Below are positions 7,780-15,890 of a stretch of DNA of 19,829 nucleotides, one piece after another (position 1 is the first letter of the stretch; every line of letters starts with the position of its first letter). Origin of the DNA: JAEZDP01 sp044508265 (GTDB lineage Bacteria > Acidobacteriota > Vicinamibacteria > Vicinamibacterales > Vicinamibacteraceae). The notes beneath the pieces are model-generated. The model made no database searches. It was given only the letters and a program-made list of their open reading frames with translations, and had not been told where the DNA came from. The translations under genes were made by a program, and so were the position numbers. Where the stretch lies: positions 1-19,829 of the forward strand of contig JBIQIB010000082.1 of assembly GCA_044508265.1 (NCBI GenBank). The letters are read 5' to 3'.

Positions 7780-8675
7780 ACCTGCTCCAGGGCCGCGTAG
7801 AGCGTCGGGTAAGTGAACGTGAACCCGTCCGCCGTGGCGCGTGCGGGGATCACGCGCTGGCTCGGCAGGAGCAGCGCGTCGGCCATCTCGCCGAGTGCGA
7901 GGCGGAGCGCGGCCGCAGGCGCCGGCACCAGCGCCGGGCGCGCCAGCACGCGCGCGAGCGTCTTCGCGAACGCCTCGTTCGGAAGAGGTTCCGGCGCGGC
8001 CGCGTTGAACGCGCCCGTCAGGTCGCCGCGCGCCAACAGGTGGCGTACCAGCCGCACCCAGTCGTCCCTGTGAATCCACGGCATGAACTGCGTGCCGTCA
8101 CCGAGCCTGCCGCCGGCGCCGAGCCTGAACGGCAGGGCCATGCGCGGCAGCGGGCCGTCATGCGCGTCGAGCACCATGGCGCTGCGGACGCACGCCACCG
8201 TGGTCGTCTCTGACGCCATGGCCTCCGCGGCCTGTTCCCAGGCCACGCACAGCCGCGCGAGGAAGTCGCTGCCTGGGGGCGCCTCCTCGGTCAGCACCTC
8301 GTCGCCGCGTGTTCCGTAGTAGCCCACGGCCGACGCGCTGACGACACGCCGGGGAGGGGCTTCCACCAGCGTCATCGCCCGCGCCAGCGCGCGTGTGGAC
8401 TGCAGGCGGCTGTCCCAGAGGCGCACTTTCCGTGCGTTCGTCCAGCGCCCGCTGGCGATCGACTCGCCGGCCAGGTTCACGAGGGCGTCCGCGCCGTTGA
8501 GCACCCCGGCCCACTGCGCCGGGTCGCCGGCCGGTTGCCACGACGCGAACGTCACGCCCTTGTCGTCCTTGCGTGCCCGTCTCGTCAGGATGACCACCGT
8601 GTCGCCGGCTTCGACACACGAGCCGGCCAGCGCGCGGCCAAGGAACCCCGACCCACCAGCAATCACTACGCGCAT
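7764..8675 (-). CDS. TIGR01777 family NAD(P)-dependent epimerase
   Basis: A 303-residue extended short-chain dehydrogenase/reductase-like protein of the YfcH/SulA-like group. The N-terminal Rossmann motif is MRVVIAGGSGFLGRAL (GxxGxxG). The family signatures ALVNLAGESIASGRWT, SASAVGYYGTRGDEVLTEE and PWIHRDDW are clear, and the C-terminal DUF1731-like part is present (FGRP-type region, then PSQRVIPARATADGFTFTYP). The reaction is not known for the family. The ATG at 8675 is chosen over an in-frame TTG at 8687 because GGAGGG is placed just before it. It lies 19 bases after the MFS gene, so it is the last member of a three-gene minus-strand unit. Confidence 0.88.
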   Translation of the reverse strand: MRVVIAGGSGFLGRALAGSCVEAGDTVVILTRRARKDDKGVTFASWQPAGDPAQWAGVLNGADALVNLAGESIASGRWTNARKVRLWDSRLQSTRALARAMTLVEAPPRRVVSASAVGYYGTRGDEVLTEEAPPGSDFLARLCVAWEQAAEAMASETTTVACVRSAMVLDAHDGPLPRMALPFRLGAGGRLGDGTQFMPWIHRDDWVRLVRHLLARGDLTGAFNAAAPEPLPNEAFAKTLARVLARPALVPAPAAALRLALGEMADALLLPSQRVIPARATADGFTFTYPTLYAALEQVYGRA

Positions 8676-8694
8676 CCCGCCCTCCAACCAATGG

Positions 8695-10008
8695 TCACTC
8701 GCCGGACACGGCGGCCGACTGCCGGCGCCCCTCCTCGACGTCCACCAGGGTCAGCAGCAGCCCGCCGACGACGAAGAAGGCGATGACCGAGAGGATCGCG
8801 GCGCGGCTCGACCCTGTCACGGCGACGGCCACGGCAAACGTCAACGGCCCCAGGATGCCCGCGGTGCGTTCGCTCACCGCGAAGAACCCGAAGAACTGCG
8901 ACGTGCGATCGCGCGGAATCATGCTCGCGAACAGCGACCGCGACAAGGCCTGGCTGCCGCCCTGCACCGTGCCGACGAGCACGGCCAGCAGGTAGAAGTG
9001 CACGGCGGTGGTCATGAAGTAGCCCAGCACGCTGATGCCCGCGTAGACGGCGAGCGCGACGAAGATCGCCGGCTTCGCGCCGATGGCCGTGGCCAGGCGG
9101 CCGAAGAGGAACGAGCAGGGCACGCCGACGAACTGCACGAGCAGCAGCGCGGTGATCAGGTGCTCCTGCGCGATGCCGATCTGCGCACCGTAGAGCGAGG
9201 CCATGCGGATGATGGTGCCGATGCCGTCGTTGTAGACGAGGAACGCCACCAGCATCAGGAACGCCTGGCGGTAGCGGCGCAGATGCCTGAACGTCGACGC
9301 CAGGTCCGAGAACGCCTCCCGCACTGCGTCGCCGATCGCGGCCCGCGCGCGGGGCGGCACGGGCGGCTCGGGTACGCGGCGCAGCAGGGGCAGTGAGAAG
9401 ACCAGCCACCAGACGGCGACGCTGACGAATGCCACGCGCGTGGCGGTGCCGGCGTCGGGCAACCCGAACCAGCCGGGCTTCAGGATCCACGCGAGGTTCA
9501 GGAGCAGCAGCAGCCCTCCGCCGAGGTAGCCCAGGGCGAACCCTGCCGACGAGACGCGATCGAGGTCTTCAGGCGCCGCGACGTGCGGGAGCAGCGAGTC
9601 GTAGAAGGCGATGGACGCGCTGACGGCGATGTTGCCGATCATGAACAGCCCCAGCGCGAGTTGCCAGTCGCCTGTCCCGATGCTGGCCATGGCGGCCGTG
9701 GCGGCCACGCCGAGCAGCATGAATGCGGCGAGCAGCGACTTCTTCATCGCCCGCACGTCCGCGATGGCGCCGAGCACGGGCGCGATGGTCGCGCTGATGG
9801 CGAGCGCGACGGTCGTGGCGACGCTGAACCTGAATGCCGAGACGTCGGGCGCCAGCCCGTCCGCGGCGACGCTGTTGTAGTAGATGGGGAAGACCGCCGC
9901 GACGATAGTCGTGATGAACGCGGAGTTGGCCCAGTCGTACAGCGCCCAGGCCCGCACTTCCGGGGTGCCGAGTCCCAGCCGCTCGGCCCAGCGACGTCCG
10001 ATGGTCAC
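8695..10008 (-). CDS. Atg22-like MFS transporter (UMF1 family)
   Basis: A 437-residue major facilitator protein with about twelve hydrophobic segments. The N-terminus WALYDWANSAFITTIVAAVFPIYY and the segments ALGYLGGGLLLLLNL, YNDGIGTIIRMASLYGAQIGI and GSQALSRSLFASMIPRDRTSQFFGFF are typical of the bacterial relatives of yeast Atg22, a vacuolar amino-acid effluxer. The substrate of the bacterial proteins is not known; a small-molecule or amino-acid exporter is the usual guess. The GTG start overlaps the stop of the upstream peptidase/hydrolase gene by four bases (GTGA), indicating coupling. An exporter for products of the peptidase is a possible, untested link. Confidence 0.88.
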   Translation of the reverse strand: MTIGRRWAERLGLGTPEVRAWALYDWANSAFITTIVAAVFPIYYNSVAADGLAPDVSAFRFSVATTVALAISATIAPVLGAIADVRAMKKSLLAAFMLLGVAATAAMASIGTGDWQLALGLFMIGNIAVSASIAFYDSLLPHVAAPEDLDRVSSAGFALGYLGGGLLLLLNLAWILKPGWFGLPDAGTATRVAFVSVAVWWLVFSLPLLRRVPEPPVPPRARAAIGDAVREAFSDLASTFRHLRRYRQAFLMLVAFLVYNDGIGTIIRMASLYGAQIGIAQEHLITALLLVQFVGVPCSFLFGRLATAIGAKPAIFVALAVYAGISVLGYFMTTAVHFYLLAVLVGTVQGGSQALSRSLFASMIPRDRTSQFFGFFAVSERTAGILGPLTFAVAVAVTGSSRAAILSVIAFFVVGGLLLTLVDVEEGRRQSAAVSGE

Positions 10009-13000
10009 CGCAGCAGGCCCCGGCCCAGGAGGAACCCGGCAATCGCGTCGTTCACCTCGCGCGGCCGCTCCAGCATCAGGTAGTGGCCGGCGCCGTCGAA
10101 GGCGCGGTAGTCGAGCGTCGGGAACACCGCCCGCAGCCGCGCCTCGTTGTCCGGCGGGTCGTCTGCGGTGATGGCCTCGAGCGCCAGGACGGGCCTGGTC
10201 AACGTGCCTGGCATGATGACGGGCCCGTCCGTCTGGAGCACGTCCGCCATCAGCTCCGCCATGACGCGCGGAGCCGTCCCGGCCATCGCCGTCGAGGCCT
10301 CCTCGCGGACTGTCGGCGGAGAGAGCGGCGTGAACATGTGCGGCAGGAGCGCGTCGCGAAGCGGGCTCGAGTCGGCCGGGTCGATGCTTGCGCCGAAGGC
10401 CCGCGCCTCGTCCGCCGTCTCGACGAGCGGCAGCAGCACGCCGTCCACGGACACGAGCGCCTCCACCCTGTCGGGCGCACGCAGCGCCACGTGCCAGCCG
10501 ACGAGCGCGCCGAGACTGTGGCCGACGATCACCGCGCGCGTGACGCCGGCGGACTGCAGCGTGAGGTGCACGGCGCCGGCCAGTCCCTCGATCGTATGGC
10601 CGTGGGGGGAGACGTCACTGCCGCCATGGCCGGGCAGGTCGACAAACAGCGCCCGGCGGCCCGTCGCGAGCGCGGCCTGCTCGCGCCAGAGGCTGACGTT
10701 GCCGCCCAGACCGTGCAGGAAGACGAGCGCGTCGCTGCCGATGCCGCTGTCGACGTAGTGCACGCGCCCGAGCGGCGTCGGCGCGAAGCGTGACACGCCC
10801 AGCGAACTGTCGTCTGCCACCTCGCGCTCGTCCGGCTCCACGCCCACCACCGTCACCGACGTCGTCGTCCAGGCCGTCCGCTCGCGCGAGAGCCACGACG
10901 GGACGTTGGCCGGCGGCTCGGCGCCCGGCAGGTCCGGACGCGACAGCCAGACCTCGACGTCTGCCAGCGCGTCCGCCTGGCTGGGCGGCACCGTTGCACG
11001 CCAGGTGAGCCCCTCGCGTGGGACGTTCACGTGGCGCGCCTGCCATCGGCCATCGCGCGTGCGGCCGGGGAGCGACGTGAACGTCGGCACCACGGCCTCC
11101 GGGGTGACGAACCTGACGGTCAGCCGATCGAGATTGTGCGGCCCGATGCTCACCTCCACGTCGGCCGCATCGTTGCGGTGGGTCACGCGCGCCGTCACCC
11201 GTGCGGGTGGAGCCGCGCCCGCCGGTGGCACCTCCGCCTCGAACACGAACGCACCCGGCGGCCGCCACGGGTCGTCTGCCACGGCAGGGACCGGCCGCCA
11301 CTCGACGTTGCCCAGCCCCGGACGTACGTCCACGCCCGGCTCGTTGCTTCCGAGCCGCCAGAACGTCCGTGCGCGTACTTGATCGTCGACGTGGACGGCC
11401 GCACGGCGCTGCGGCTGCTCCGCGGTGTACGCCGGCGCCAGCAGCACGAGCACGGCAGACACCACCAGGACGATCGCGAGGATGCTGCCGGCGAGCCCAT
11501 GGCGGACGCGCCACGTGACGCGGCCGATGAGGACGGCCAGTACCGGCGGCCACAGCAGCGTGCCGACGGCCATGAAGATGGCCGGGAACAGCCACGACGG
11601 CGTCACCAGCGACAGGCGCGCGAGCGCCGCGACGGCGAACGACAGCAGCGCCCACGTGTCGAGAGCCAGAAGGGCCCACACGACGGTCGCCACCACGGCG
11701 GATGCCGCGCGGCCCACCGACGGCTTGCCCGCCCCGAGCGGAACGAGGAGGCCGGCGATCGCGAGCGGCAGCGCGACGAGGTACGCGGCCGCCTCCGCGT
11801 AGAAGCCGAGCAGCACCGTGAGCGTGATCCACACCGGCAGCGTCGCCACCCACACGGCGGCCGGTGTGCCGACGGGCCGCAGCCGGGCGGGCAGCAGGAC
11901 GGCGATTCGACGCAGCGCCCACGTAACGGCGACCACCATCACCGTCATGAAGAGGAACAGCCGCCAGGGCGCCGCGTGCCAGGGATGCAGCTGCGCGCGT
12001 GCGCCGCGGAGGAGCCACACGGACGCGTACAGCGTCAGCGCCACCGCGCCGGTCGCCGCCGTCGCCCACGCGATGGTCACGATCAGCGGCAGGAGGCCCG
12101 TCGTGCGCAGGAGGTGCCGCACCATCACGGCCAGCGCGAGGACGCCCAGCAGGATCGCCAGTACCGTCAGGACCCGCGCGGCGGTCTCGCCGAGCACGAA
12201 CGCGTTGCTGTCGAGTACCGAGAAGTAGACGGAGGCGCGATCGTGGGCGTCGAGCGGACCTTCGTCGAGCGTCTCGACGATCGACACGACGTTGTCGCCG
12301 ATGGTCGTGAGGGCGCGCGGCAGGACGCGGTCCGGGCGGTCGCGGTCGGTGTGGTAGGCGTGGCTGTCGCCGACGGCGGCGAAGTTCAGGCCGTGGATGC
12401 CGAGCGTTCCGAGCACCGTCGCGTCGGTGTCGTTCGGCAGGGCCTTGTAGACCGACAGCATGTACGAGCCGCCGCGCGGGCGCGGGGCATCGGCCCAGGC
12501 GTGGAGCGCCGGGCCTGTCCCCGGGCCCGTCTCGAACAGCGGAACGGGGCCGCGGGTGCCTATGGCCTCGACGTTGATGTAGGTGCGCAGCCGTGCGCGG
12601 ACTTCGGCGTCCTGGACGAGCGCGCGTGCGCCCATCAGCCCGTCCTCCTCGCCGTCGGTGAGGAGCACCATCAGGCTGTAGCGAGGCGCGGATCGCGCCG
12701 CCAGGACGCGGGCCGACTCCAGCACGGCGGCGACGCCGAACGCATCGTCACCGGCGCCCGGTCCCATGGTGACGCTGTCGTAGTGCGCGACGAGTCCTAT
12801 GGCGTCGGAGACTTGTCCCTGCCTGATGGCGATGAGGTTGGCCACACGCGCGGTGATGCCGCCCTCGGCCCACTGCGCATCGGCCTCCTGCACGCGGACG
12901 TCGAAGCCATAGAGCTGCAGCGTCTCGATCAGGTAGGCACGGGCTTCCCCATTCGCACGGCTGCCGGCGGGCCGGCTGCCTATCGCACCGGCGAGCCGCT

Positions 13001-13139
13001 CCACATGCGCCTTCGCATGCTGGACGTCGAAGCGGGCGTCGGGACTGCCGCATGCCGCGGCGAGGGCGATCACCCCGAGGAGTGCTGCCAGGCGCACCGC
13101 AGCAGGGCGCGGCTGTCGCCGACGGCGGAGCCAGATCAT
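10005..13139 (-). CDS. M28 metallopeptidase / multi-spanning membrane / alpha-beta hydrolase fusion
   Basis: A 1044-residue protein with two enzymes in one chain. The N-terminus is basic then hydrophobic and ends LAAAC (Cys30), so it is a probable lipoprotein signal or an anchor. The M28 zinc aminopeptidase-like domain has HYDSV (His119), GDDAFG (Asp132), DGEEDG (Glu164/165), NVEAIG (Glu191) and SHAYHTDRD (His263), a complete two-zinc set. Residues about 322-572 hold eight or so membrane helices, as in ERMP1-like M28 proteins, followed by a beta-rich extracytoplasmic part. From about 790 there is an alpha/beta hydrolase: VFLHGLGGN oxyanion region, GHSLG (Ser875) and GAGH (His1019). ATG 13139 is chosen over GTG 13193 because of its signal and a TACAGT box 7 bases upstream. 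The stop overlaps the MFS gene. The substrate is unknown. Confidence 0.85.
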   Translation of the reverse strand: MIWLRRRRQPRPAAVRLAALLGVIALAAACGSPDARFDVQHAKAHVERLAGAIGSRPAGSRANGEARAYLIETLQLYGFDVRVQEADAQWAEGGITARVANLIAIRQGQVSDAIGLVAHYDSVTMGPGAGDDAFGVAAVLESARVLAARSAPRYSLMVLLTDGEEDGLMGARALVQDAEVRARLRTYINVEAIGTRGPVPLFETGPGTGPALHAWADAPRPRGGSYMLSVYKALPNDTDATVLGTLGIHGLNFAAVGDSHAYHTDRDRPDRVLPRALTTIGDNVVSIVETLDEGPLDAHDRASVYFSVLDSNAFVLGETAARVLTVLAILLGVLALAVMVRHLLRTTGLLPLIVTIAWATAATGAVALTLYASVWLLRGARAQLHPWHAAPWRLFLFMTVMVVAVTWALRRIAVLLPARLRPVGTPAAVWVATLPVWITLTVLLGFYAEAAAYLVALPLAIAGLLVPLGAGKPSVGRAASAVVATVVWALLALDTWALLSFAVAALARLSLVTPSWLFPAIFMAVGTLLWPPVLAVLIGRVTWRVRHGLAGSILAIVLVVSAVLVLLAPAYTAEQPQRRAAVHVDDQVRARTFWRLGSNEPGVDVRPGLGNVEWRPVPAVADDPWRPPGAFVFEAEVPPAGAAPPARVTARVTHRNDAADVEVSIGPHNLDRLTVRFVTPEAVVPTFTSLPGRTRDGRWQARHVNVPREGLTWRATVPPSQADALADVEVWLSRPDLPGAEPPANVPSWLSRERTAWTTTSVTVVGVEPDEREVADDSSLGVSRFAPTPLGRVHYVDSGIGSDALVFLHGLGGNVSLWREQAALATGRRALFVDLPGHGGSDVSPHGHTIEGLAGAVHLTLQSAGVTRAVIVGHSLGALVGWHVALRAPDRVEALVSVDGVLLPLVETADEARAFGASIDPADSSPLRDALLPHMFTPLSPPTVREEASTAMAGTAPRVMAELMADVLQTDGPVIMPGTLTRPVLALEAITADDPPDNEARLRAVFPTLDYRAFDGAGHYLMLERPREVNDAIAGFLLGRGLLR

Positions 13140-13146
13140 GCGGCTG

Positions 13147-13152
13147 ACTGTA
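13147..13152 (-). promoter_or_regulatory. Putative -10 box for the M28/hydrolase gene
   Basis: TACAGT on the minus strand followed by exactly seven bases and ATG fits a leaderless promoter layout (TAnnnT-N7-ATG). There is no Shine-Dalgarno sequence before this ATG. The box sits in the 68-base gap after hisA and may separate the his operon from the downstream genes. Confidence 0.35.
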
Positions 13153-13207
13153 GCAGAGGGCGCGACAGGTGACGCGTTGCCCTGCGGCCGCACGTCAGCC
13201 TGCGCTG

Positions 13208-13894
13208 TCAGGACGGCGTGTCGACCTTCAGGCGTCCCGTATAGATCGCCATGCCCACCACGGCGTCCACGCCCATCCTGTCGAGCGTGTCGATCTCCTC
13301 CTGCGTCGTGATGCCTCCCGCCGCGACGACACGTCGTGTCGTCGCGCGTCGGACGGCCTCGACGGCATCGAGCGGGATGCCCTGCATGAGGCCTTCCGTG
13401 TCGACGTGCGTGTAGAGGAACTCGTCGCAGTACGGCTCGAGTGCCCGCGCGGCCTCGGCGGCGGTGACGTTGGTCGTCTCCTGCCAGCCGCGGATGGTGA
13501 CGCGTCCCTGGGAGCTGTCCACGGCGGCGATCACGCGCTCGCGCCCCACCGCCTCGGCGAGCTGCCGCGCAAAGTCGAGGTCGATGTCGCCATCGCGGAA
13601 CAGGGCGGACGAGACGATCACGTGGGTCGCGCCGAGGCCGAGCACGTGCCGCGCGCGTTCAACCGTGCGGATGCCGCCGCCGACACGGCACGGCCGCCGT
13701 GCGCAGATGGCCTGCATCAGCGGCTCGTTGGCGCCCGTCTCCATCGCCGCGTCGAGGTCGATGAGCTGCAGTTTCGGGAACGCGGCGAAGCGTTCGAGCC
13801 AGCCTTCCCAGTCGTCGGTCGCCAGCGCGAGGCGCTTGCCCTGCACCAGCTGGACGACCTGGCCGCCCTTGAGGTCGATTGCGGGAATCAGCAT
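13208..13894 (-). CDS. hisA: ProFAR isomerase HisA
   Basis: 1-(5-phosphoribosyl)-5-[(5-phosphoribosylamino)methylideneamino]imidazole-4-carboxamide isomerase, the fourth step of histidine synthesis. The 228-residue half-barrel-repeat TIM protein shows LIPAIDLKGGQVVQLVQG (catalytic-type Asp7), phosphate-binding VGGGIRT (71-77), VDSSQG (Asp126), YTHVDTEG (Asp165) and AAGGITTQEEID. It belongs to a slightly divergent HisA type (QLVQGKRLALATDDWEGWLERF, YTHVDTEGLMQG rather than the common YTDI.RDG). It is the last his gene, 28 bases after hisF. Confidence 0.93.
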   Translation of the reverse strand: MLIPAIDLKGGQVVQLVQGKRLALATDDWEGWLERFAAFPKLQLIDLDAAMETGANEPLMQAICARRPCRVGGGIRTVERARHVLGLGATHVIVSSALFRDGDIDLDFARQLAEAVGRERVIAAVDSSQGRVTIRGWQETTNVTAAEAARALEPYCDEFLYTHVDTEGLMQGIPLDAVEAVRRATTRRVVAAGGITTQEEIDTLDRMGVDAVVGMAIYTGRLKVDTPS

Positions 13895-13922
13895 GTGGTC
13901 AAGAAACAGAAGGGCGCAGGCG

Positions 13923-14678
13923 TCATTGCCTGACGGGGATGCCGGCCGTCGCGAGGTGGGCCTTGAGGTCGGCCACCGCGTGCTCGCTGAAGTGGAAGAT
14001 CGAGGCGGCCAGTGCCGCGTCGGCGCGGCCTTCGGTGAACACGTCGGTGAAATGGGCGAACGTGCCCGCGCCGCCCGACGCGATGACCGGGATGGGCACG
14101 GCCTGCGACACCGCCGCGGTCATCGGCAGGTCGAAGCCGCTGCGGGTGCCGTCCTTGTCGATCGAGGTCAGCAGGATCTCACCGGCGCCGCGCGCGGCGG
14201 CCTCCCTGGCCCATTCCACCGCGTCGCGCCCTGTCGGCGTCGAGCCGCTCTTGACGTACACCTCGAAGTGATCACCCTGCCACGAGGCGTCGATGGCGAC
14301 GATCACGGCCTGGCTGCCGTACCGCTTCGCCAGCGATGTGATCAGCGCAGGGTCGGCCACGGCGGCGCTGTTGATGCTCACCTTGTCGGCGCCGGCCTCG
14401 ACGGCCGCGTCGGCATCGGCTTCCGACGCGATGCCTCCTCCGACCGCCAGCGGAATGAAGAGCTCGCGCGCCACGGCCGACACCGTGCGCGCCATCGTGC
14501 GGCGCTTCTCGAGCGTGGCCGTGACGTCGAGGATGACGAGCTCGTCGATGCCCTCTGTGTTGTACCGGCGCGCGAGCTCCGCAGGGTCGCCCGCCGCCCG
14601 CAGGCCCTCGAAGTTCACGCCCTTGACGACCTGGCCGTCCCGGACGTCGAGGCAGGCGATGATTCGCTTCGACAGCAT
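13923..14678 (-). CDS. hisF: Imidazole glycerol phosphate synthase cyclase subunit HisF
   Basis: Uses ammonia from HisH and the HisA product PRFAR to make imidazole-glycerol phosphate and AICAR. The 251-residue TIM barrel has the catalytic aspartates in RIIACLDVRDG (Asp11) and VIVAIDAS (Asp130), plus VGGGI (about 79-83), LLTSIDKDGTRSGFD and IASGGAGT phosphate sites. The ATG lies two bases after the hisH stop, consistent with balanced synthesis of the HisH-HisF complex. Confidence 0.97.
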   Translation of the reverse strand: MLSKRIIACLDVRDGQVVKGVNFEGLRAAGDPAELARRYNTEGIDELVILDVTATLEKRRTMARTVSAVARELFIPLAVGGGIASEADADAAVEAGADKVSINSAAVADPALITSLAKRYGSQAVIVAIDASWQGDHFEVYVKSGSTPTGRDAVEWAREAAARGAGEILLTSIDKDGTRSGFDLPMTAAVSQAVPIPVIASGGAGTFAHFTDVFTEGRADAALAASIFHFSEHAVADLKAHLATAGIPVRQ

Positions 14679-14680
14679 GG

Positions 14681-15301
14681 CTACCCCGCGATGGCGATGA
14701 AGTTCCGGAGCATGCGCAGTCCGACATCGCCTGACTTCTCCGGGTGGAACTGCGCGCCGAACACCCGTCCGCGTTCGACGACGCTCGGGAAGCGGACGCC
14801 GTGCGTCGTCCAGGCGACGGTGGCGTCGCTCTCGGGGGCGACGTACGAGTGGGTGAAGTATGCCTGCGCGCCGGAGGGGACGCCGTCCAGCAGGCGGGAG
14901 GGCGTGTCGTTGCGCTCGAGGGCGTTCCAGCCGACGTGCGGCACCTTGCAGGGGAATGCGGACGAGTCGCCGGAATCGGGTGCGAGCAGCACGCAGCGGC
15001 CGGGCAGCAGGCCGAGACCTGGTACATCGGGCGCCTCGGTGCTGCCCTCGAAGAGGAACTGGAGGCCTAGGCAGATCCCGAGCAGCGGCATCCCGGCCTC
15101 GACCCGGCCACGCAGCACGCGGTGCCAGGCGTCGTCGAGTGCGGCCGTGGCGTTGAAGTGGCCCACGCCGGGCACGATCGTCGCCGTGGCGCGGTCGAGA
15201 TCCTCCGGTGCGGCCGGCGTGAAGAGCTCCGCGCCGACGGCCGTCAGCGCCTTCCGCACGGACGTCAGATTGCCCGCCTTGTAGTCGATGAGCGCGATCA
15301 C
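14681..15301 (-). CDS. hisH: Imidazole glycerol phosphate synthase glutaminase subunit HisH
   Basis: A 206-residue class I glutamine amidotransferase that supplies ammonia to HisF. Catalytic residues are Cys77 in GICLGLQ and His186/Glu188 in AQFHPEKSG; PGVGHFN and THSYVAPE are also typical. The GTG at 15301 (protein beginning VIALIDYKAGN) is chosen. It follows the hisB stop by one base (TGA-C-GTG) with AAGGGG inside the hisB tail, whereas the open frame back to 15334 only reads hisB out of frame. Confidence 0.95.
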   Translation of the reverse strand: MIALIDYKAGNLTSVRKALTAVGAELFTPAAPEDLDRATATIVPGVGHFNATAALDDAWHRVLRGRVEAGMPLLGICLGLQFLFEGSTEAPDVPGLGLLPGRCVLLAPDSGDSSAFPCKVPHVGWNALERNDTPSRLLDGVPSGAQAYFTHSYVAPESDATVAWTTHGVRFPSVVERGRVFGAQFHPEKSGDVGLRMLRNFIAIAG

Positions 15302-15302
15302 G

Positions 15303-15890
15303 TCAGAGCAGCCCCTTGGTACTCGGCAGCGCACGCAGCATCTGCCTGTCTTTCGCGCACGCGACGCGCATCGCCCTCGCGAAGGCCTTGAACACCGCCT
15401 CTATCCGGTGGTGGCTCGAGCGTCCGTACATCACCTTCACGTGCACGTTCGCACGGGCGCCCTGCGCGAACCCTTCGAAGAAATCCTGCAGCAGTTCCGT
15501 CTGCAGGTCGCCGACGAGGCGGACACGCAGGCCGAGATCGACGACGGCGTGGGGGCGTCCGCTGAGGTCCACGGCGGCGATGCCGAGCGTCTCGTCCATC
15601 GGCATCAGGAAGTACCCGGCCCGGTTGATGCCGACCTTCGACCCGAGCGCCTTCGCGAAAGCCTCGCCGAGCGCGATGCCGACGTCCTCGACCGTGTGGT
15701 GCTGATCCACGTCGAGATCACCCGTGGCCTTCAGCTTCAGGTCGAAGCCGCCATGCTTGGCAAACAGCTCGAGCATGTGGTCGAGAAACCTGATGCCGGT
15801 GCTGACCTCGTACCGTCCCTTGCCCTCGATCCCGAGGGTGATCCGGATCTGCGTCTCGCGGGTCTCGCGGACGATTACGCCCTTGCGCAA
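15303..15890 (-). CDS. hisB: Imidazoleglycerol-phosphate dehydratase HisB
   Basis: Dehydrates imidazole-glycerol phosphate to imidazole-acetol phosphate. The 195-residue monofunctional enzyme has both metal-binding repeats: DQHHTVEDVGIALGEA (His64/His65/Glu68) and RSSHHRIEAVFKAFARAM. The N-terminal phosphatase domain of enteric HisB is absent, so histidinol-phosphate phosphatase must be encoded elsewhere. The start is inferred as TTG 15890, which has GGAGGAG five bases upstream and gives the usual N-terminus (RKGVIVRETRETQI). It lies inside the hisC tail, giving a 16-base overlap. Upstream ORF extension to 15968 only reads hisC in another frame. Confidence 0.93.
   Translation of the reverse strand: MRKGVIVRETRETQIRITLGIEGKGRYEVSTGIRFLDHMLELFAKHGGFDLKLKATGDLDVDQHHTVEDVGIALGEAFAKALGSKVGINRAGYFLMPMDETLGIAAVDLSGRPHAVVDLGLRVRLVGDLQTELLQDFFEGFAQGARANVHVKVMYGRSSHHRIEAVFKAFARAMRVACAKDRQMLRALPSTKGLL

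Noticed and set aside
5749..8079. Minus-strand ORF of 776 codons
   Set aside because: It runs antisense to three real genes or domains and has no motif; a shadow frame.
11031..13172. Plus-strand ORF of 713 codons opposite the M28/hydrolase gene
   Set aside because: Arg/His/Asp/Gly-biased antisense shadow without domains.
13140..13207. Terminator between hisA and the M28/hydrolase gene
   Set aside because: A weak stem (TGACGTG with CGCGTCA, large loop) can be drawn but there is no T-tract, so it cannot be called.
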